Shown here: positions 55,547 to 64,000 of the stretch, in pieces
Layout of the letters: each line of letters opens with the position of its first letter
Numbering within the stretch: position 1 is the first letter of the stretch
NCBI GenBank assembly: GCA_934183255.1
Contig: CAKPSD010000002.1
Span: forward strand, 62,001-126,000
Direction: 5' to 3'
DNA from: an uncultured Bacilli bacterium
GTDB lineage: Bacteria; Bacillota_I; Bacilli_A; RFN20; DUOF01
DNA: 64,000 bases
Program-made: the position numbers and the translations under genes
The notes under the pieces: model-generated
What the model was told of the DNA's origin: nothing
The model's input: the letters and a program-made list of their open reading frames with translations, nothing else
Database searches by the model: none

Positions 55547-55793
55547 TTATCTTTTATTATTCTTAACATCCACCTTACTTAAAAGTTCGCTCATAGTAAA
55601 TTCTTTTACAAATCTCTTTTCTAATACAGAATCAACTATTTTTTCCATTAATAATTTAAAATGATTTTCATCTGTTTTTGCAATTTCAAATGCATATTCA
55701 ATTTCATTTTTGCTTGTTGAAAATTCTAAAGCTAGAAAATCAAAAATCTCATATACTTTTTCATCTATATCAGAAATTGCTAATTCATTTAGC
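55547..55793 (-). pseudogene. C-terminal part of a frameshifted gene
   Basis: Reading frame of about 80 codons without its own start: after the A8 run it reads KLNELAISDIDEKVYEIFDF and continues to KRFVKEFTMSELLSKVDVKNNKR and TAA at 55547. It joins to the gene at 55789-56055 by a -1 shift at A AAA AAA. No alternative start with a ribosome site is visible inside. Either a programmed frameshift product, a disrupted gene, or a base-call error in the A8 run. Confidence 0.55.
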
Positions 55794-56055
55794 TTTTTTT
55801 TATATCTTCTACATATAGAGATATAGAACGATCATCTAAGTAATCGATTGATAACTCTATGGTTCCTTCTTTAGGATAAGTTTCTAAGCAATATTCTGCA
55901 TCTCTTGTTTCTTTTTCAAAGCTCCTACATTTTTGACATCTTTGAATAACTGCATCAGGAATTTTTTTTACAACCGCATCATAAGCCTCAGCAAATTCAG
56001 AATTATTTTCCTTTGCAAATTCTATTATTAAATTATACTTCTCATTAAAAATCAT
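55789..56055 (-). CDS. N-terminal part of a frameshifted gene, CxxC-containing protein
   Basis: 88 codons: starts MIFNEKYNLIIEFAKENNSE, contains RCQKCRSFEKETRDAEYC (three Cys, possibly zinc) and ends DIKKS at a TAA just after an A8 run (55801-55794). A -1 shift there would extend it to about 169 residues. Not matched to a known family. AAGGAG-type ribosome site (AAGGAGTTGGAAAA) precedes the ATG. Confidence 0.6.
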   Translation of the reverse strand: MIFNEKYNLIIEFAKENNSEFAEAYDAVVKKIPDAVIQRCQKCRSFEKETRDAEYCLETYPKEGTIELSIDYLDDRSISLYVEDIKKS

Positions 56056-56134
56056 TTTTCCAACTCCTTAATTATAGTCATACATGAATTTGACAAATTT
56101 TCAAGGAAAAATTTTTAGTCGAGAAATCTTAAAC

Positions 56135-56162
56135 AATAAAAAAAGTGTAGCAACTACACTTT
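56135..56162 (-). terminator. Terminator after tRNA-Trp
   Basis: Minus strand AAAGTGTAG-TTG-CTACACTTT (56142-56162) followed by T run. Confidence 0.85.
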
Positions 56163-56206
56163 ATAAACTTATTTTTTCTTAGAGACTCTAAGCATTTTCA
56201 AAATGA

Positions 56207-56280
56207 TGGCAGGAGCAGAAGGAATCGAACCCTCATCAGTGGTTTTGGAGACCATTATTCTACCTTTGAACTATGCTCCT
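56207..56280 (-). tRNA. tRNA-Trp (anticodon CCA)
   Basis: 74 nt including encoded CCA. Acceptor AGGAGCA/TGCTCCT, anticodon loop CTCCAAA, T arm GAGGGTTCGATTCCTTC, discriminator G. One A-C mismatch at the base of the anticodon stem. No UCA-anticodon tRNA-Trp is seen, and TGA is used as stop. Confidence 0.94.
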
Positions 56281-56301
56281 ATAAAGGATATATTGCTATC
56301 C

Positions 56302-56724
56302 TTATTGATTTTTTGCTATTTGGCTAACTTTACTCATATCGCATTTACCAGCATAGTTAGTCTTAAAATATCTCATAACACTAGGCATTGATTTATCATC
56401 TAGTTTACTAATAATTGTTTTTATCTCATCTTCACTTAACATACTAGGCAAGAATTTCTTTATGTATTCCATTTGACCTTTTAAAAGTTCTACTTTACTA
56501 GTATTATTAACCTTTTCAAAATTACTAATTTCATCTTCTAATTCTTTAACTGTTTTTTGAATTAAAGAAATTACATCTGAATCAGTTAACTCTTCACCTT
56601 TTTCTCTTTTATTAATTTCTAAAAGCATACATTTATTAATTAATACAGAATAAATAGCTCTAGCATTACTATCCTTACTTTTTAAGGCTTCTAAATTAGC
56701 TTTTTTAATATCTTGGAACAACAT
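56302..56724 (-). CDS. yqeY: GatB/YqeY-domain protein
   Basis: 140 residues. Starts FQDIKKANLEALKSKDSNAR and keeps the YqeY tail with LPSMLSEDEIKTII and MRYFKTNYAGKCDMSKVSQIAK. Related to the C-terminal tRNA-binding part of GatB; exact role unknown, proposed in tRNA-dependent amidation. ATG overlaps the acpP stop as TAATG. A short hairpin overlaps its stop just before tRNA-Trp, so the two may be cotranscribed. Confidence 0.9.
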   Translation of the reverse strand: MLFQDIKKANLEALKSKDSNARAIYSVLINKCMLLEINKREKGEELTDSDVISLIQKTVKELEDEISNFEKVNNTSKVELLKGQMEYIKKFLPSMLSEDEIKTIISKLDDKSMPSVMRYFKTNYAGKCDMSKVSQIAKNQ

Positions 56725-56948
56725 TATTTTTTTGCCTCTGCACTTCTAACAACATCGCCAACTGTTTTGAAATTTAATAATTCATCATTTTCAAAAGTGA
56801 TACCTAACTTTTCTTCACCATCTAAAATGATTTCTACTAAATCCAAAGAGTCTAACCCTAATTCTTTTAAATTAGAATCCATTGTAATTTTACTAGCATC
56901 CCCAGTTTTAGCACCAATAATAGTTTTAAATTCTTCAAAATAATTCAT
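56724..56948 (-). CDS. acpP: Acyl carrier protein
   Basis: 74 residues; LKELGLDSLDLVEIIL carries the phosphopantetheine serine (about 35). Carries acyl chains in fatty acid and lipid synthesis and would supply acyl groups to the OlsB/PlsC-like enzymes. GAGGTG ribosome site. Cotranscribed with yqeY. Confidence 0.95.
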   Translation of the reverse strand: MNYFEEFKTIIGAKTGDASKITMDSNLKELGLDSLDLVEIILDGEEKLGITFENDELLNFKTVGDVVRSAEAKK

Positions 56949-56968
56949 AAAATCACACCTCGTTTAAA

Positions 56969-56997
56969 ATTATAACATCTCTAATTATTTTTGTCTA
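56969..56997 (-). promoter_or_regulatory. acpP-yqeY promoter
   Basis: Minus strand TAGACA (56997-56992), 17-nt spacer, TATAAT (56974-56969), about 20 nt ahead of the ATG. Confidence 0.65.
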
Positions 56998-57044
56998 TCA
57001 TTGCATTAATATTATTTTAAGCTTTATACTTTATAATTTTTGTT

Positions 57045-58142
57045 TTACTTAATTTTCTTTTTTTGTTCCAATATATATCTATTCTCAAATTTAGAAGATA
57101 AATTACTAGTCAAATCAATGTTAGGATCATTTTCATTATAAATAAAATCAGTATCAATTATTACATATTCTCCACTATTAAACGTTTCACTAATTTCTCC
57201 TATCATACCATTTATTTCATCATTATGTGAGATATTAGGTTTAATTAATTTACCAACATTATCATATTTAAAATCACCACAAACTATTCCTCTATTTCTC
57301 ATATCTTTATATATTTCATAAAGTTCATCTTCACTTAAAGAAATATCTGTGTCAACTCTATCACTAACTTCAATAACAGCCTCAACTCCATATTCTTTAC
57401 TTAAATCTTTTCTCAAATAAGGTTGAAGAATCCTTTTATCATTAGGAATATCAAAAGTTTTTCTTGGCAAACCAACTTTAACAATCATATCACCAATTTG
57501 TATAACACTAGAAAAGCCTCCACTTAACAATATTTTAATATCTGTTATTTTACAATTTTCTTTTTCTAAAACTTTATCAACTGTTTTTGTAACTATGTTT
57601 ATTAATGAATTTAATTGTTTTTCATCTACATTTCCACTTGTTAATAATGTTTTAGTTAATATTGCAGTTAAAAATTCTTCTTTTTTCATATTAAAATAAC
57701 TATCTATTTTATTAGTTTCTTTTTCATTTAATTTTAAATGTTCATAAATTGCAATGATTTTCTTTAATGAATAGTTGTTTAAAACATAATCAATATTATT
57801 ATGGATAAATGCCTGAGCATCCCTCTTTATAGAGCTATCACTAATAACAAGTTCAAAATCATCATATTTAGTATTATCTAAGATATATTTAATAGTTTCT
57901 TCTTTTTGCAAAAAAGGCCTCATTGACTCATGATCATATAATGTATTAATAAAAGAATCAACATTTCCTCTACTAGAGCAATTCATAATTCTATGGAAAT
58001 TATCTTCAATAAGTGTTTCTATTTTTTCATTATTAAAAAGACTTCTTTTTTCCTTTTTAAATAAATTTTCTATAAAATAAAGAGAAAAAGAATTGTTTTT
58101 TTCTATTTCTAGCAACTGTTTTTGAAATTTATTTTTATTCAT
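57045..58142 (-). CDS. Protein with a C-terminal kinase-like domain, unknown
   Basis: 365 residues. The first 190 are helical and Lys/Asn-rich with no known domain. The rest has a protein-kinase-like or aminoglycoside-phosphotransferase-like outline: a Gly-rich loop LLSGGFSSVIQIGDMIVKVG (ATP Lys), the catalytic loop VCGDFKYDNVG with Asp290 and Asn295, and VIIDTDFIY as the DFG counterpart. It could phosphorylate a small molecule or protein. GGTGAT site before ATG 58142. Single gene between acpP and yvcK; no signal peptide. Confidence 0.65.
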   Translation of the reverse strand: MNKNKFQKQLLEIEKNNSFSLYFIENLFKKEKRSLFNNEKIETLIEDNFHRIMNCSSRGNVDSFINTLYDHESMRPFLQKEETIKYILDNTKYDDFELVISDSSIKRDAQAFIHNNIDYVLNNYSLKKIIAIYEHLKLNEKETNKIDSYFNMKKEEFLTAILTKTLLTSGNVDEKQLNSLINIVTKTVDKVLEKENCKITDIKILLSGGFSSVIQIGDMIVKVGLPRKTFDIPNDKRILQPYLRKDLSKEYGVEAVIEVSDRVDTDISLSEDELYEIYKDMRNRGIVCGDFKYDNVGKLIKPNISHNDEINGMIGEISETFNSGEYVIIDTDFIYNENDPNIDLTSNLSSKFENRYILEQKKKIK

Positions 58143-58201
58143 TTCAATCACCAACTTATACATTATTATAACAAATTATATGTATTAATGCAAAATTCAA
58201 C

Positions 58202-59119
58202 TTATTCACGTAATATTATTTTCTTAGTTAATTCTGCATTATGCCTAACCTTATCATCTATTATTTCTACTAAATCATACATTTCATAGTTATCTTTAAC
58301 ATCAATACACTCTACTACCTTACTATTTTCATTTTTGTATTTTTCTATAATATCCTCATCAATTTTCCCATTATTAACTATAACTCTATCAATATTTTTA
58401 TTCATTATTTTTTCTAATGCTTCAACATGTTCACTAACAGTATAATTATTTGTCTCTCCGCTTTCAGTCATTATATTACAGACATAAACAATAGAAGCCA
58501 TACTATCACAAATTGCCTCTTTTATTTTATTAATGCATAAAACAGCACCCACACTTGTATATAAACTACCAGGGCAAAGAACTACGATATCTGATTCTCT
58601 TATTTCTTCTAACATTTGTTCATTACAAACTGCTTCATTACTACTAAAAAGTTCACTTATTTTTTTATTACATTTTCCTATTAAATATTCATGCTCTATT
58701 ATTTCTCCATCATCACATTTCGCACATAAAGTTAAAGGATTATTGCTTGATAAAAATATATTAGATTTAATATTTTCTTTATCTTTAAAATATCTTATCA
58801 CCTTGTCTATATCATTATATTTCATCCACAAAGAAGTAATCATAAGGTTGCCTAAACTCACCTTGTTAACACCATGCAATGAATTAAATCTATAATCAAA
58901 TATATCTTTTAGAGAACTTTTATCATCTATAAGTTCATTTAAAACCATTCTAAGATCTCCTACTGCAATAGTTTTAAATTCTTTTCGTATTTTGCCAGTA
59001 TGCCCACCATCATCAGTAGACGCTACAATAATCGATAAATCTATATTTTCATTTTTAAATCCTTTTACTATATTAGACAAGCCATGTCCTCCACCTATAA
59101 GAATAACTTTCGTTTTCAT
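58202..59119 (-). CDS. yvcK: YvcK family protein (UDP-sugar-binding gluconeogenesis factor)
   Basis: 305 residues of the CofD/YvcK fold. IGGGHGLSNIVKGF at the N-terminus, STDDGGHTGKIRKEF, and GDLRMVLNEL are the defining motifs. YvcK binds UDP-GlcNAc and adjusts cell-wall precursor flux in Bacillus. Usual whiA and rapZ neighbours are absent in this window. Confidence 0.9.
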   Translation of the reverse strand: MKTKVILIGGGHGLSNIVKGFKNENIDLSIIVASTDDGGHTGKIRKEFKTIAVGDLRMVLNELIDDKSSLKDIFDYRFNSLHGVNKVSLGNLMITSLWMKYNDIDKVIRYFKDKENIKSNIFLSSNNPLTLCAKCDDGEIIEHEYLIGKCNKKISELFSSNEAVCNEQMLEEIRESDIVVLCPGSLYTSVGAVLCINKIKEAICDSMASIVYVCNIMTESGETNNYTVSEHVEALEKIMNKNIDRVIVNNGKIDEDIIEKYKNENSKVVECIDVKDNYEMYDLVEIIDDKVRHNAELTKKIILRE

Positions 59120-59162
59120 GTATATTCACCTAATCTAATATATGAAAAACATTTAAAATTTG

Positions 59163-60434
59163 TTAATCTGTATCTTTACCTCTAACAAATAAATATATAA
59201 ATATTGGTAAAGCTGCTGCTACACATAATATTCCTACTAATATAAAATCTTTGTATATAATTTTGTTAACAAAGCCACTTCCATTTAAGATATATTTTTC
59301 AGATCTTACAACAACATATGAATCATCATCTTTAGCAAGTGCATAAAGATAATAAGTACCTTCACTATCTCTTAAAATAACTCCCTTATTAGAAGTATAA
59401 GTTCCTTTTTTATCACTATTTTCATAATTAGTCATAAAATCTTCATATGTTAATTTATCACTATCACTTTTAGACCAATAATATAAATTACAATTAGTAT
59501 CTAAACTCTTATTAGTTCCTGCAACAGAATTAATAACTATTCTTCTACTAGATGTAGACATTTTAGAAACACTACTTTCTAGTTTTATAGATACATTTTG
59601 ATTTTTAAGAACAAAATTGTAATTAAATTCTTTTGTTACATTAAGCCCATTTTTTAATATTAAAACAACCTTATTAGTTTCATTAAGTTTTAAACACTCT
59701 TTAAAAAGAGCATTATCTATAGTTATTTCATTTCCAAATTTTACTTTGTATAAACATTCATTAACCTTAATAGAAACATTACTATTATACCCATACTCTC
59801 CACCAGTAACAACAAACTTCATATTTTCATACTTATTGCTAGTAGAACTACCATCCATATTGATACTTCCATATTTTGCTTCACTAATAGCAACACCAAC
59901 ATTATCCTTACTAGGAATAATTACTCTAATTACATTAGTTACACTTCCACCAATATATTGTCTAATAATATATGTCCCTACTTCATTAAATAGTGCTAAG
60001 AATTTTTCATAACTATTATCCTTAAAGAAAGAATCATCGAATCTTCCATCATATACAGTTACATTATTAATAGTTATATTAGACCACATATCCTTACCAT
60101 ATCCAAGTAATGGTCTGTCATCATAAACAACTGCATAATACTTAAAAGCAGAAGCATAAAATGTTTCTATTCCATCTATTTTACCTGCATATAAAACTTT
60201 ATTCTTTTTATCATTATGATAACCAGCAATAATAAAAGAAGACTTTTCTTTATCACTTTCCATTAAATAAATTGGATTATCACCACAATCATAATAATCT
60301 TTTTCTGTAGCCTTTATAACATCTATATTACAAGTATTTTCATATATCGCATTAATTACGCTAGAGTTAAATAAGTGCATAAAAGTAAAAACTGATATAA
60401 TAAGTAAATATTTAAATATATTCTTTTTCATCAT
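59163..60434 (-). CDS. Secreted/membrane-anchored protein, unknown
   Basis: 423 residues. Signal-type N-terminus (MMKKNIFKYLLIISVFTFMH) and a C-terminal transmembrane helix (DFILVGILCVAAALPIFIYLF) with a short positive tail, giving an extracellular body of about 360 residues with a beta-sandwich-like pattern and few Cys. Looks like an envelope protein facing outward. Start may be the second ATG (60431). Ten nt downstream of the large membrane gene, so cotranscribed with it. Function unknown. Confidence 0.6.
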   Translation of the reverse strand: MMKKNIFKYLLIISVFTFMHLFNSSVINAIYENTCNIDVIKATEKDYYDCGDNPIYLMESDKEKSSFIIAGYHNDKKNKVLYAGKIDGIETFYASAFKYYAVVYDDRPLLGYGKDMWSNITINNVTVYDGRFDDSFFKDNSYEKFLALFNEVGTYIIRQYIGGSVTNVIRVIIPSKDNVGVAISEAKYGSINMDGSSTSNKYENMKFVVTGGEYGYNSNVSIKVNECLYKVKFGNEITIDNALFKECLKLNETNKVVLILKNGLNVTKEFNYNFVLKNQNVSIKLESSVSKMSTSSRRIVINSVAGTNKSLDTNCNLYYWSKSDSDKLTYEDFMTNYENSDKKGTYTSNKGVILRDSEGTYYLYALAKDDDSYVVVRSEKYILNGSGFVNKIIYKDFILVGILCVAAALPIFIYLFVRGKDTD

Positions 60435-60444
60435 TCAATCACCA

Positions 60445-62244
60445 TCACTTATCTAAAAATAATTGTAAAAACAAAACTCTATTTTCAGAAACAACACTTT
60501 TAAATATCATTGCTAATTCTGAATTTTCATTTTTTAATATATCTATTAATGTACTTAAAGGAATCCTTTCATTATTTTTAAATTTTGCTATTATAGGAAG
60601 CATTTTCTTTATAAAAGGTATTTCATCATTCCAATTTTTAATTTGCATTATTTCATCAATATGGAAGTCAATATTTAAATCTTTAAATATAACTATTAAA
60701 ATATTTTTTATAACATTAACTGAATCTTCTGAATGAATCATATAATCAGCAATCTCTGCAACTAAAACAAATTCCTCATCATTAAGACTACTAAACAGTT
60801 CAATTGCTCCTACAGGTTGATATTTTTTAATTAATCTAAAAGCATCCATTCCATTATAAAATTGATCTAAAACATCACCATCTGTAGCCACAAAATTAAA
60901 TCCAATAGGTCTTAATAATTTATCTAAAATATGTGGAATTAATTTATTAAATATTTTTGATTCAAAAAGATACTCACTAAACATTTCAAATTCATCAATA
61001 TCTATAGAGTTAACAACATCCCTTAAAAAAGCAAAAACAGTTATTTCAGTTTTTCTATTTTCTGGATACTCACTAATAAAGTAACTAACCTTATCTTTAA
61101 CTACTATCATATCATTTAAAAGAGTAGTATTCCCAAATGAAGCAATAGCTTTTAAAACTATTTTAATTTCATTTATCCTATCTTCCTCACTAAGCCCATA
61201 ATCAACACTAAAACTTTCAACATTAAGAAGATCACTCATTATATTATTAAGAGTATTAGTAACAACAACTTCTAACTCAGAAAGTAACTCTTCGCTATAT
61301 TTAGAATTGCTTAATGTTTCTACAATAACATCTATATCATCATCAGTTAAATTATTATCAACAACTAAATCTAATGGAATAGACTTCTTTCCCTCTAAAA
61401 CTATATCTAATAATTTAGATTGATTTAAAACAATTCCGCTTTTAATAATCATTGATGCTTCATCTGAAAAACTAGTATAAGTATCACCATATGATATTCT
61501 AGTTAAAGAATCAAATATATAATCACTAACACTATCATTACCACCTATTGTAGAAAATATAGTTGAGTTATATGACTCCAAAATCGCACAATATTTTCTA
61601 TACTTTTGAAGATTCTTATTTTCGTCACACAAAGAACTCTCTTTATTATTCAAAGTATCACTAGTAGCATTCTTATATATTCTTGCTAAACCATTTAGTG
61701 GAGATAGTACAACACTTATAATAAAAATAGTTTGAACACAACTCAAAACACCAGACCAAACACGATGGTGTATTTTATCTCCCCTATCATATAAAATTCT
61801 TCTTTTTCTTCTATAACTTAAATATAAATATAAAGGTAATAAAATTATTATAAAGGCTATAAAAAGAGCTACATAAGTAAAAGGAACTAATAATATTTGA
61901 GGAAAATCCATAAATAAATCTTTTAAACTTGGAAAATGCACATATAAATCATTTAAGAATTTACTATGTGCAATTATTTCTTCTATATAATCAATAATTG
62001 TAGTAAAAGATTTCTCTTTGTATACTAAAGTAATATTTATTTTAGATAAATCAAATTCAACTAAAAACTCATTAACTATTGGAGCTAAAACAAAAGCAAA
62101 AATAACACACATTAAAATATATGTTGTTCTATATAAAGCCTTTTTTATTCCTAATTTATATCCAAATTTATACGATATAAACATTATAAGTGCAAAAACC
62201 AAAAAGCTTAATATCCATATTAAAACTGATTCTGTACCTTTCAT
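60445..62244 (-). CDS. Large membrane protein, CvpA-like N-terminus, unknown
   Basis: 599 residues. Four hydrophobic helices in the first 200 residues (about 7-27, 37-57, 118-140, 168-185) and a long acidic/helical soluble part. The N-terminal helical layout recalls CvpA-type proteins but the match is weak. AAGGAG ribosome site; promoter at 62267-62294. The next gene encodes an outward-facing anchored protein, suggesting a two-component envelope system. Confidence 0.6.
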   Translation of the reverse strand: MKGTESVLIWILSFLVFALIMFISYKFGYKLGIKKALYRTTYILMCVIFAFVLAPIVNEFLVEFDLSKINITLVYKEKSFTTIIDYIEEIIAHSKFLNDLYVHFPSLKDLFMDFPQILLVPFTYVALFIAFIIILLPLYLYLSYRRKRRILYDRGDKIHHRVWSGVLSCVQTIFIISVVLSPLNGLARIYKNATSDTLNNKESSLCDENKNLQKYRKYCAILESYNSTIFSTIGGNDSVSDYIFDSLTRISYGDTYTSFSDEASMIIKSGIVLNQSKLLDIVLEGKKSIPLDLVVDNNLTDDDIDVIVETLSNSKYSEELLSELEVVVTNTLNNIMSDLLNVESFSVDYGLSEEDRINEIKIVLKAIASFGNTTLLNDMIVVKDKVSYFISEYPENRKTEITVFAFLRDVVNSIDIDEFEMFSEYLFESKIFNKLIPHILDKLLRPIGFNFVATDGDVLDQFYNGMDAFRLIKKYQPVGAIELFSSLNDEEFVLVAEIADYMIHSEDSVNVIKNILIVIFKDLNIDFHIDEIMQIKNWNDEIPFIKKMLPIIAKFKNNERIPLSTLIDILKNENSELAMIFKSVVSENRVLFLQLFLDK

Positions 62245-62266
62245 TTTTCTAACTCCTTGCGTCTTT

Positions 62267-62294
62267 ATTTTAACACAATAAGAAAAAACTTCAA
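62267..62294 (-). promoter_or_regulatory. Promoter of the envelope-protein pair
   Basis: Minus strand TTGAAG (62294-62289), 16-nt spacer, TAAAAT (62272-62267) preceded by TGT (extended -10). Confidence 0.55.
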
Positions 62295-62367
62295 TATTTT
62301 ATTTTTAATGCCTACTAATAATAAAATTTAAATAATAAATGATATAATAAAAAAGGAGGTTTTGCAT

Positions 62368-63348
62368 GTGAAATCAATACAGGTTAATAGTAATGATAAA
62401 GGCCAAAGAGTAGATAAATATATAAGAAAATATTTAAACAATGCTCCTCTAAGTTTTATCTATAAATTATTTAGAAAAAAAGATATAAAAGTAAATGGAA
62501 AAAAAGTAGATATTAACTACGTTTTAAAAGAAAAAGATGTTATTGAAGTATATATAAGTGATGATTTACTAAATTCATTTAATACTCCAAAAGTAGTAGA
62601 AAAAGAAAAAATAAATTTAGATATTATATATGAAGATAGTAATATATTAATTATAAATAAAGATCCAAATGTACTAATACATGAAGGAGAAGAAAACAAA
62701 AAAGCAAACACCTTAAATAACATGATTTTAAATTATTTACTAACTAAAGGCGAATACAAAACAACAGACATCTATACCCCATCATGTGTTCATAGACTAG
62801 ATAGAAACACAAGCGGACTTGTAATAGCAAGTAAAAACTTAGAAACATCAAAAATATTATTAGACTTATTTAAAGATAAACAAAATATAGAAAAATGCTA
62901 TATTGCTTTAGTAAAAGGAAATCTTAATGGAAAAGGCACTATTAATAAAAAGTTATTAAAAGATGAAAAGAAAAAATTAGTAACTGTAGATGAAAAAAAT
63001 GGGCTAACTGCTATAACAGAGTATCAAAGTATAATAAATACTGATAAATATTCTTTATTAAAAGTAAATTTAATTACTGGACGAACACATCAAATAAGAG
63101 TGCATATGGCTTCAATCAATCACCCTCTTATAAATGATGAAAAATATGGTGATTACAAGGAAAACAAAGAGTTTAGTGATAAATTTAATTATAAATATCA
63201 ATTTTTACACTCTTACATCATAAAGTTTAAAAACATGCCTGAAAAATTAAAATATTTAGAAAATAAAGAATTTAAGGCAGATTTAAAGCCAAAGCAAAAA
63301 GAAATACTAAAAAAATTATTTAAAGGAGATGTAGTAAATGAATTATAA
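62368..63348 (+). CDS. RluD/RluC-family pseudouridine synthase
   Basis: 326 residues from GTG 62368, chosen because AAAGGAGG lies 8 nt upstream; a TTG six bases earlier is too close. N-terminal S4 RNA-binding domain (GQRVDKYIRKYL, IYKLFRKKDIKVNGKKV) and catalytic CVHRLDRNTSGLVI with the active Asp, then RTHQIRVHMASINHPL. Targets uridines of 23S rRNA; RluC versus RluD cannot be settled by eye. Overlaps the next gene by 11 nt. Confidence 0.9.
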   Translation: MKSIQVNSNDKGQRVDKYIRKYLNNAPLSFIYKLFRKKDIKVNGKKVDINYVLKEKDVIEVYISDDLLNSFNTPKVVEKEKINLDIIYEDSNILIINKDPNVLIHEGEENKKANTLNNMILNYLLTKGEYKTTDIYTPSCVHRLDRNTSGLVIASKNLETSKILLDLFKDKQNIEKCYIALVKGNLNGKGTINKKLLKDEKKKLVTVDEKNGLTAITEYQSIINTDKYSLLKVNLITGRTHQIRVHMASINHPLINDEKYGDYKENKEFSDKFNYKYQFLHSYIIKFKNMPEKLKYLENKEFKADLKPKQKEILKKLFKGDVVNEL

Positions 63349-64000
63349 AGATAATTATGAAACTTGGTTAAATAGTTCTCTTCCAGAAAACTTAAAAGAT
63401 GAATTAAGAAATATGAATGAAGAAGAAATAAAAGCTTCCTTTTATGACAATTTGTCATTTGGGACTGCTGGTATGAGAGGAATAATGGGGCTTGGGACTA
63501 ATAGGTTAAATATTTATACAATAAGAAAAGCAACATTAGGATATGCTAATTACTTAATAAAATATTTTAAAAATGATCTTTCTAGAGGAGTAGTTATTGG
63601 ACATGACAACAGAATGAATTCACGTGAGTTTTGTTTAGATTGTGCTTCTTTATTATCTAGTAAAGGCATAAAAGTATATATATTTGATAGTTTAAGACCT
63701 ACTCCTGAAACTTCATATGCAATTAGAAAATTAAATGCAATCGGAGGCATAATAATAACAGCTTCTCACAACCCTAAAGAATATAACGGATATAAAGTAT
63801 ATGATGATACTGGTTGTCAATTAACTGATTATAAAAATGACTTACTAATCTTAGAAATAAATAAAATAGATGATATATTATCTTATTCTTTTAAAGAAAA
63901 TAAAGAATTAATAGAAGTATTAGATTATAACTTTGATAAATTATATTATGATGAAATAAAAAAGATATCTTTAACTAATCCTAACAAAAAAGATTTTAAA
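63338..64000 (+). CDS. Phosphoglucomutase/phosphomannomutase, 3'-truncated by window edge
   Basis: The first 221 residues are present. SFGTAGMRGIMGLGTNR and GIIITASHNPKEYNGYK (phosphoserine motif) and VIGHDNRMNS identify the alpha-D-phosphohexomutase family, Firmicutes PgcA/ManB type with the long YDNLSFGTAG start. AAAGGAG ribosome site before ATG 63338. Overlaps the pseudouridine synthase gene by 11 nt, so cotranscribed. Confidence 0.92.
   Translation, partial: MNYKDNYETWLNSSLPENLKDELRNMNEEEIKASFYDNLSFGTAGMRGIMGLGTNRLNIYTIRKATLGYANYLIKYFKNDLSRGVVIGHDNRMNSREFCLDCASLLSSKGIKVYIFDSLRPTPETSYAIRKLNAIGGIIITASHNPKEYNGYKVYDDTGCQLTDYKNDLLILEINKIDDILSYSFKENKELIEVLDYNFDKLYYDEIKKISLTNPNKKDFK

Noticed and set aside
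55332..55664. Plus-strand frame across the frameshifted gene terminator
   Set aside because: Runs through a good minus-strand terminator and antisense coding DNA; no ribosome site.
1..64000. Mycoplasma-type code with TGA as tryptophan
   Set aside because: feoA, feoB and rnr end in TGA at coupled or close gene junctions, proteins keep TGG for Trp, and the only tRNA-Trp has anticodon CCA.
1..64000. CRISPR arrays, insertion sequences or prophage
   Set aside because: No regularly spaced repeats, transposase, integrase or structural phage genes were found on either strand.

Overview
The window (64 kb, roughly 27% G+C, CpG scarce) looks like a chromosome segment of a small-genome, low-GC Bacillota/Mycoplasmatota lineage, most likely an uncultured gut Bacilli/RF39-type organism. 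Reasons: T-box control of leuS, AGGAGG or AGGTG-type ribosome sites (very often GGTGATTTT just before ATG), Cse60, YqeY, YvcK, RNase R-SmpB-tmRNA clustering and an M60 mucin-type peptidase. TGA is used as a stop (feoB, feoA, rnr) and the only tRNA-Trp has anticodon CCA, so the code is the standard bacterial one, not the Mycoplasma code. A polysaccharide deacetylase argues for a cell envelope polymer.

Almost all genes lie on the minus strand. The plus-strand exceptions are mostly single genes. Layout: 1-5.2 kb trmL (partial), glyA, a P-type ATPase, a polysaccharide deacetylase; 5.2-14.9 kb rpsO, a TrmR-like methyltransferase, a stand-alone JAMM-type protein, a divergent RdgB/Ham1 protein, a repeat protein, ABC-F, M42 aminopeptidase, trmB, cysK, cse60; 15-18.3 kb leuS with its T-box and a UDG-like protein; 18.5-21.1 kb a two-gene OlsB plus VTT-PlsC aminolipid-type locus; 21.1-25.5 kb an ABC exporter and the feoA-feoB-small Cys-rich operon; 25.6-28 kb a C26 amidotransferase, gpsA and a methyltransferase; 28.1-31.6 kb an operon of a zincin, its apparently inactive paralogue and an M20/M28-like peptidase; 31.6-33.9 kb copZ-copA; 34-36.6 kb a tightly overlapping HIT / P-loop kinase / HD nucleotidase / histidine phosphatase cluster; 37.6-37.8 kb two tRNAs.

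From 37.8 to 40.8 kb, between tRNA-Asn and tmRNA, sits a ktrBA potassium-uptake locus of visibly higher G+C and CpG content, flanked by non-coding DNA, the best candidate for a transferred segment. Then come tmRNA, an unknown zincin, a small unknown gene, smpB and rnr (ribosome rescue), a Sel1-repeat protein, a TetR-ABC-MBL operon with a palindromic operator inside the promoter spacer, an alkaline-phosphatase-like enzyme, a large M60 peptidase with carbohydrate-binding modules, a frameshifted gene, tRNA-Trp, acpP-yqeY, a kinase-like protein, yvcK, a pair of envelope proteins of unknown function, an RluD-type pseudouridine synthase and the start of a phosphoglucomutase/phosphomannomutase.

No insertion sequences, CRISPR arrays, prophage or rRNA genes were seen. 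The most interesting items are the aminolipid locus with a fused VTT-acyltransferase-zinc ribbon enzyme, the zincin/pseudo-zincin operon, the unusual tmRNA tag (GNYNYSYAY), the stand-alone JAMM protein, the kinase-like protein and the A8 frameshift site.
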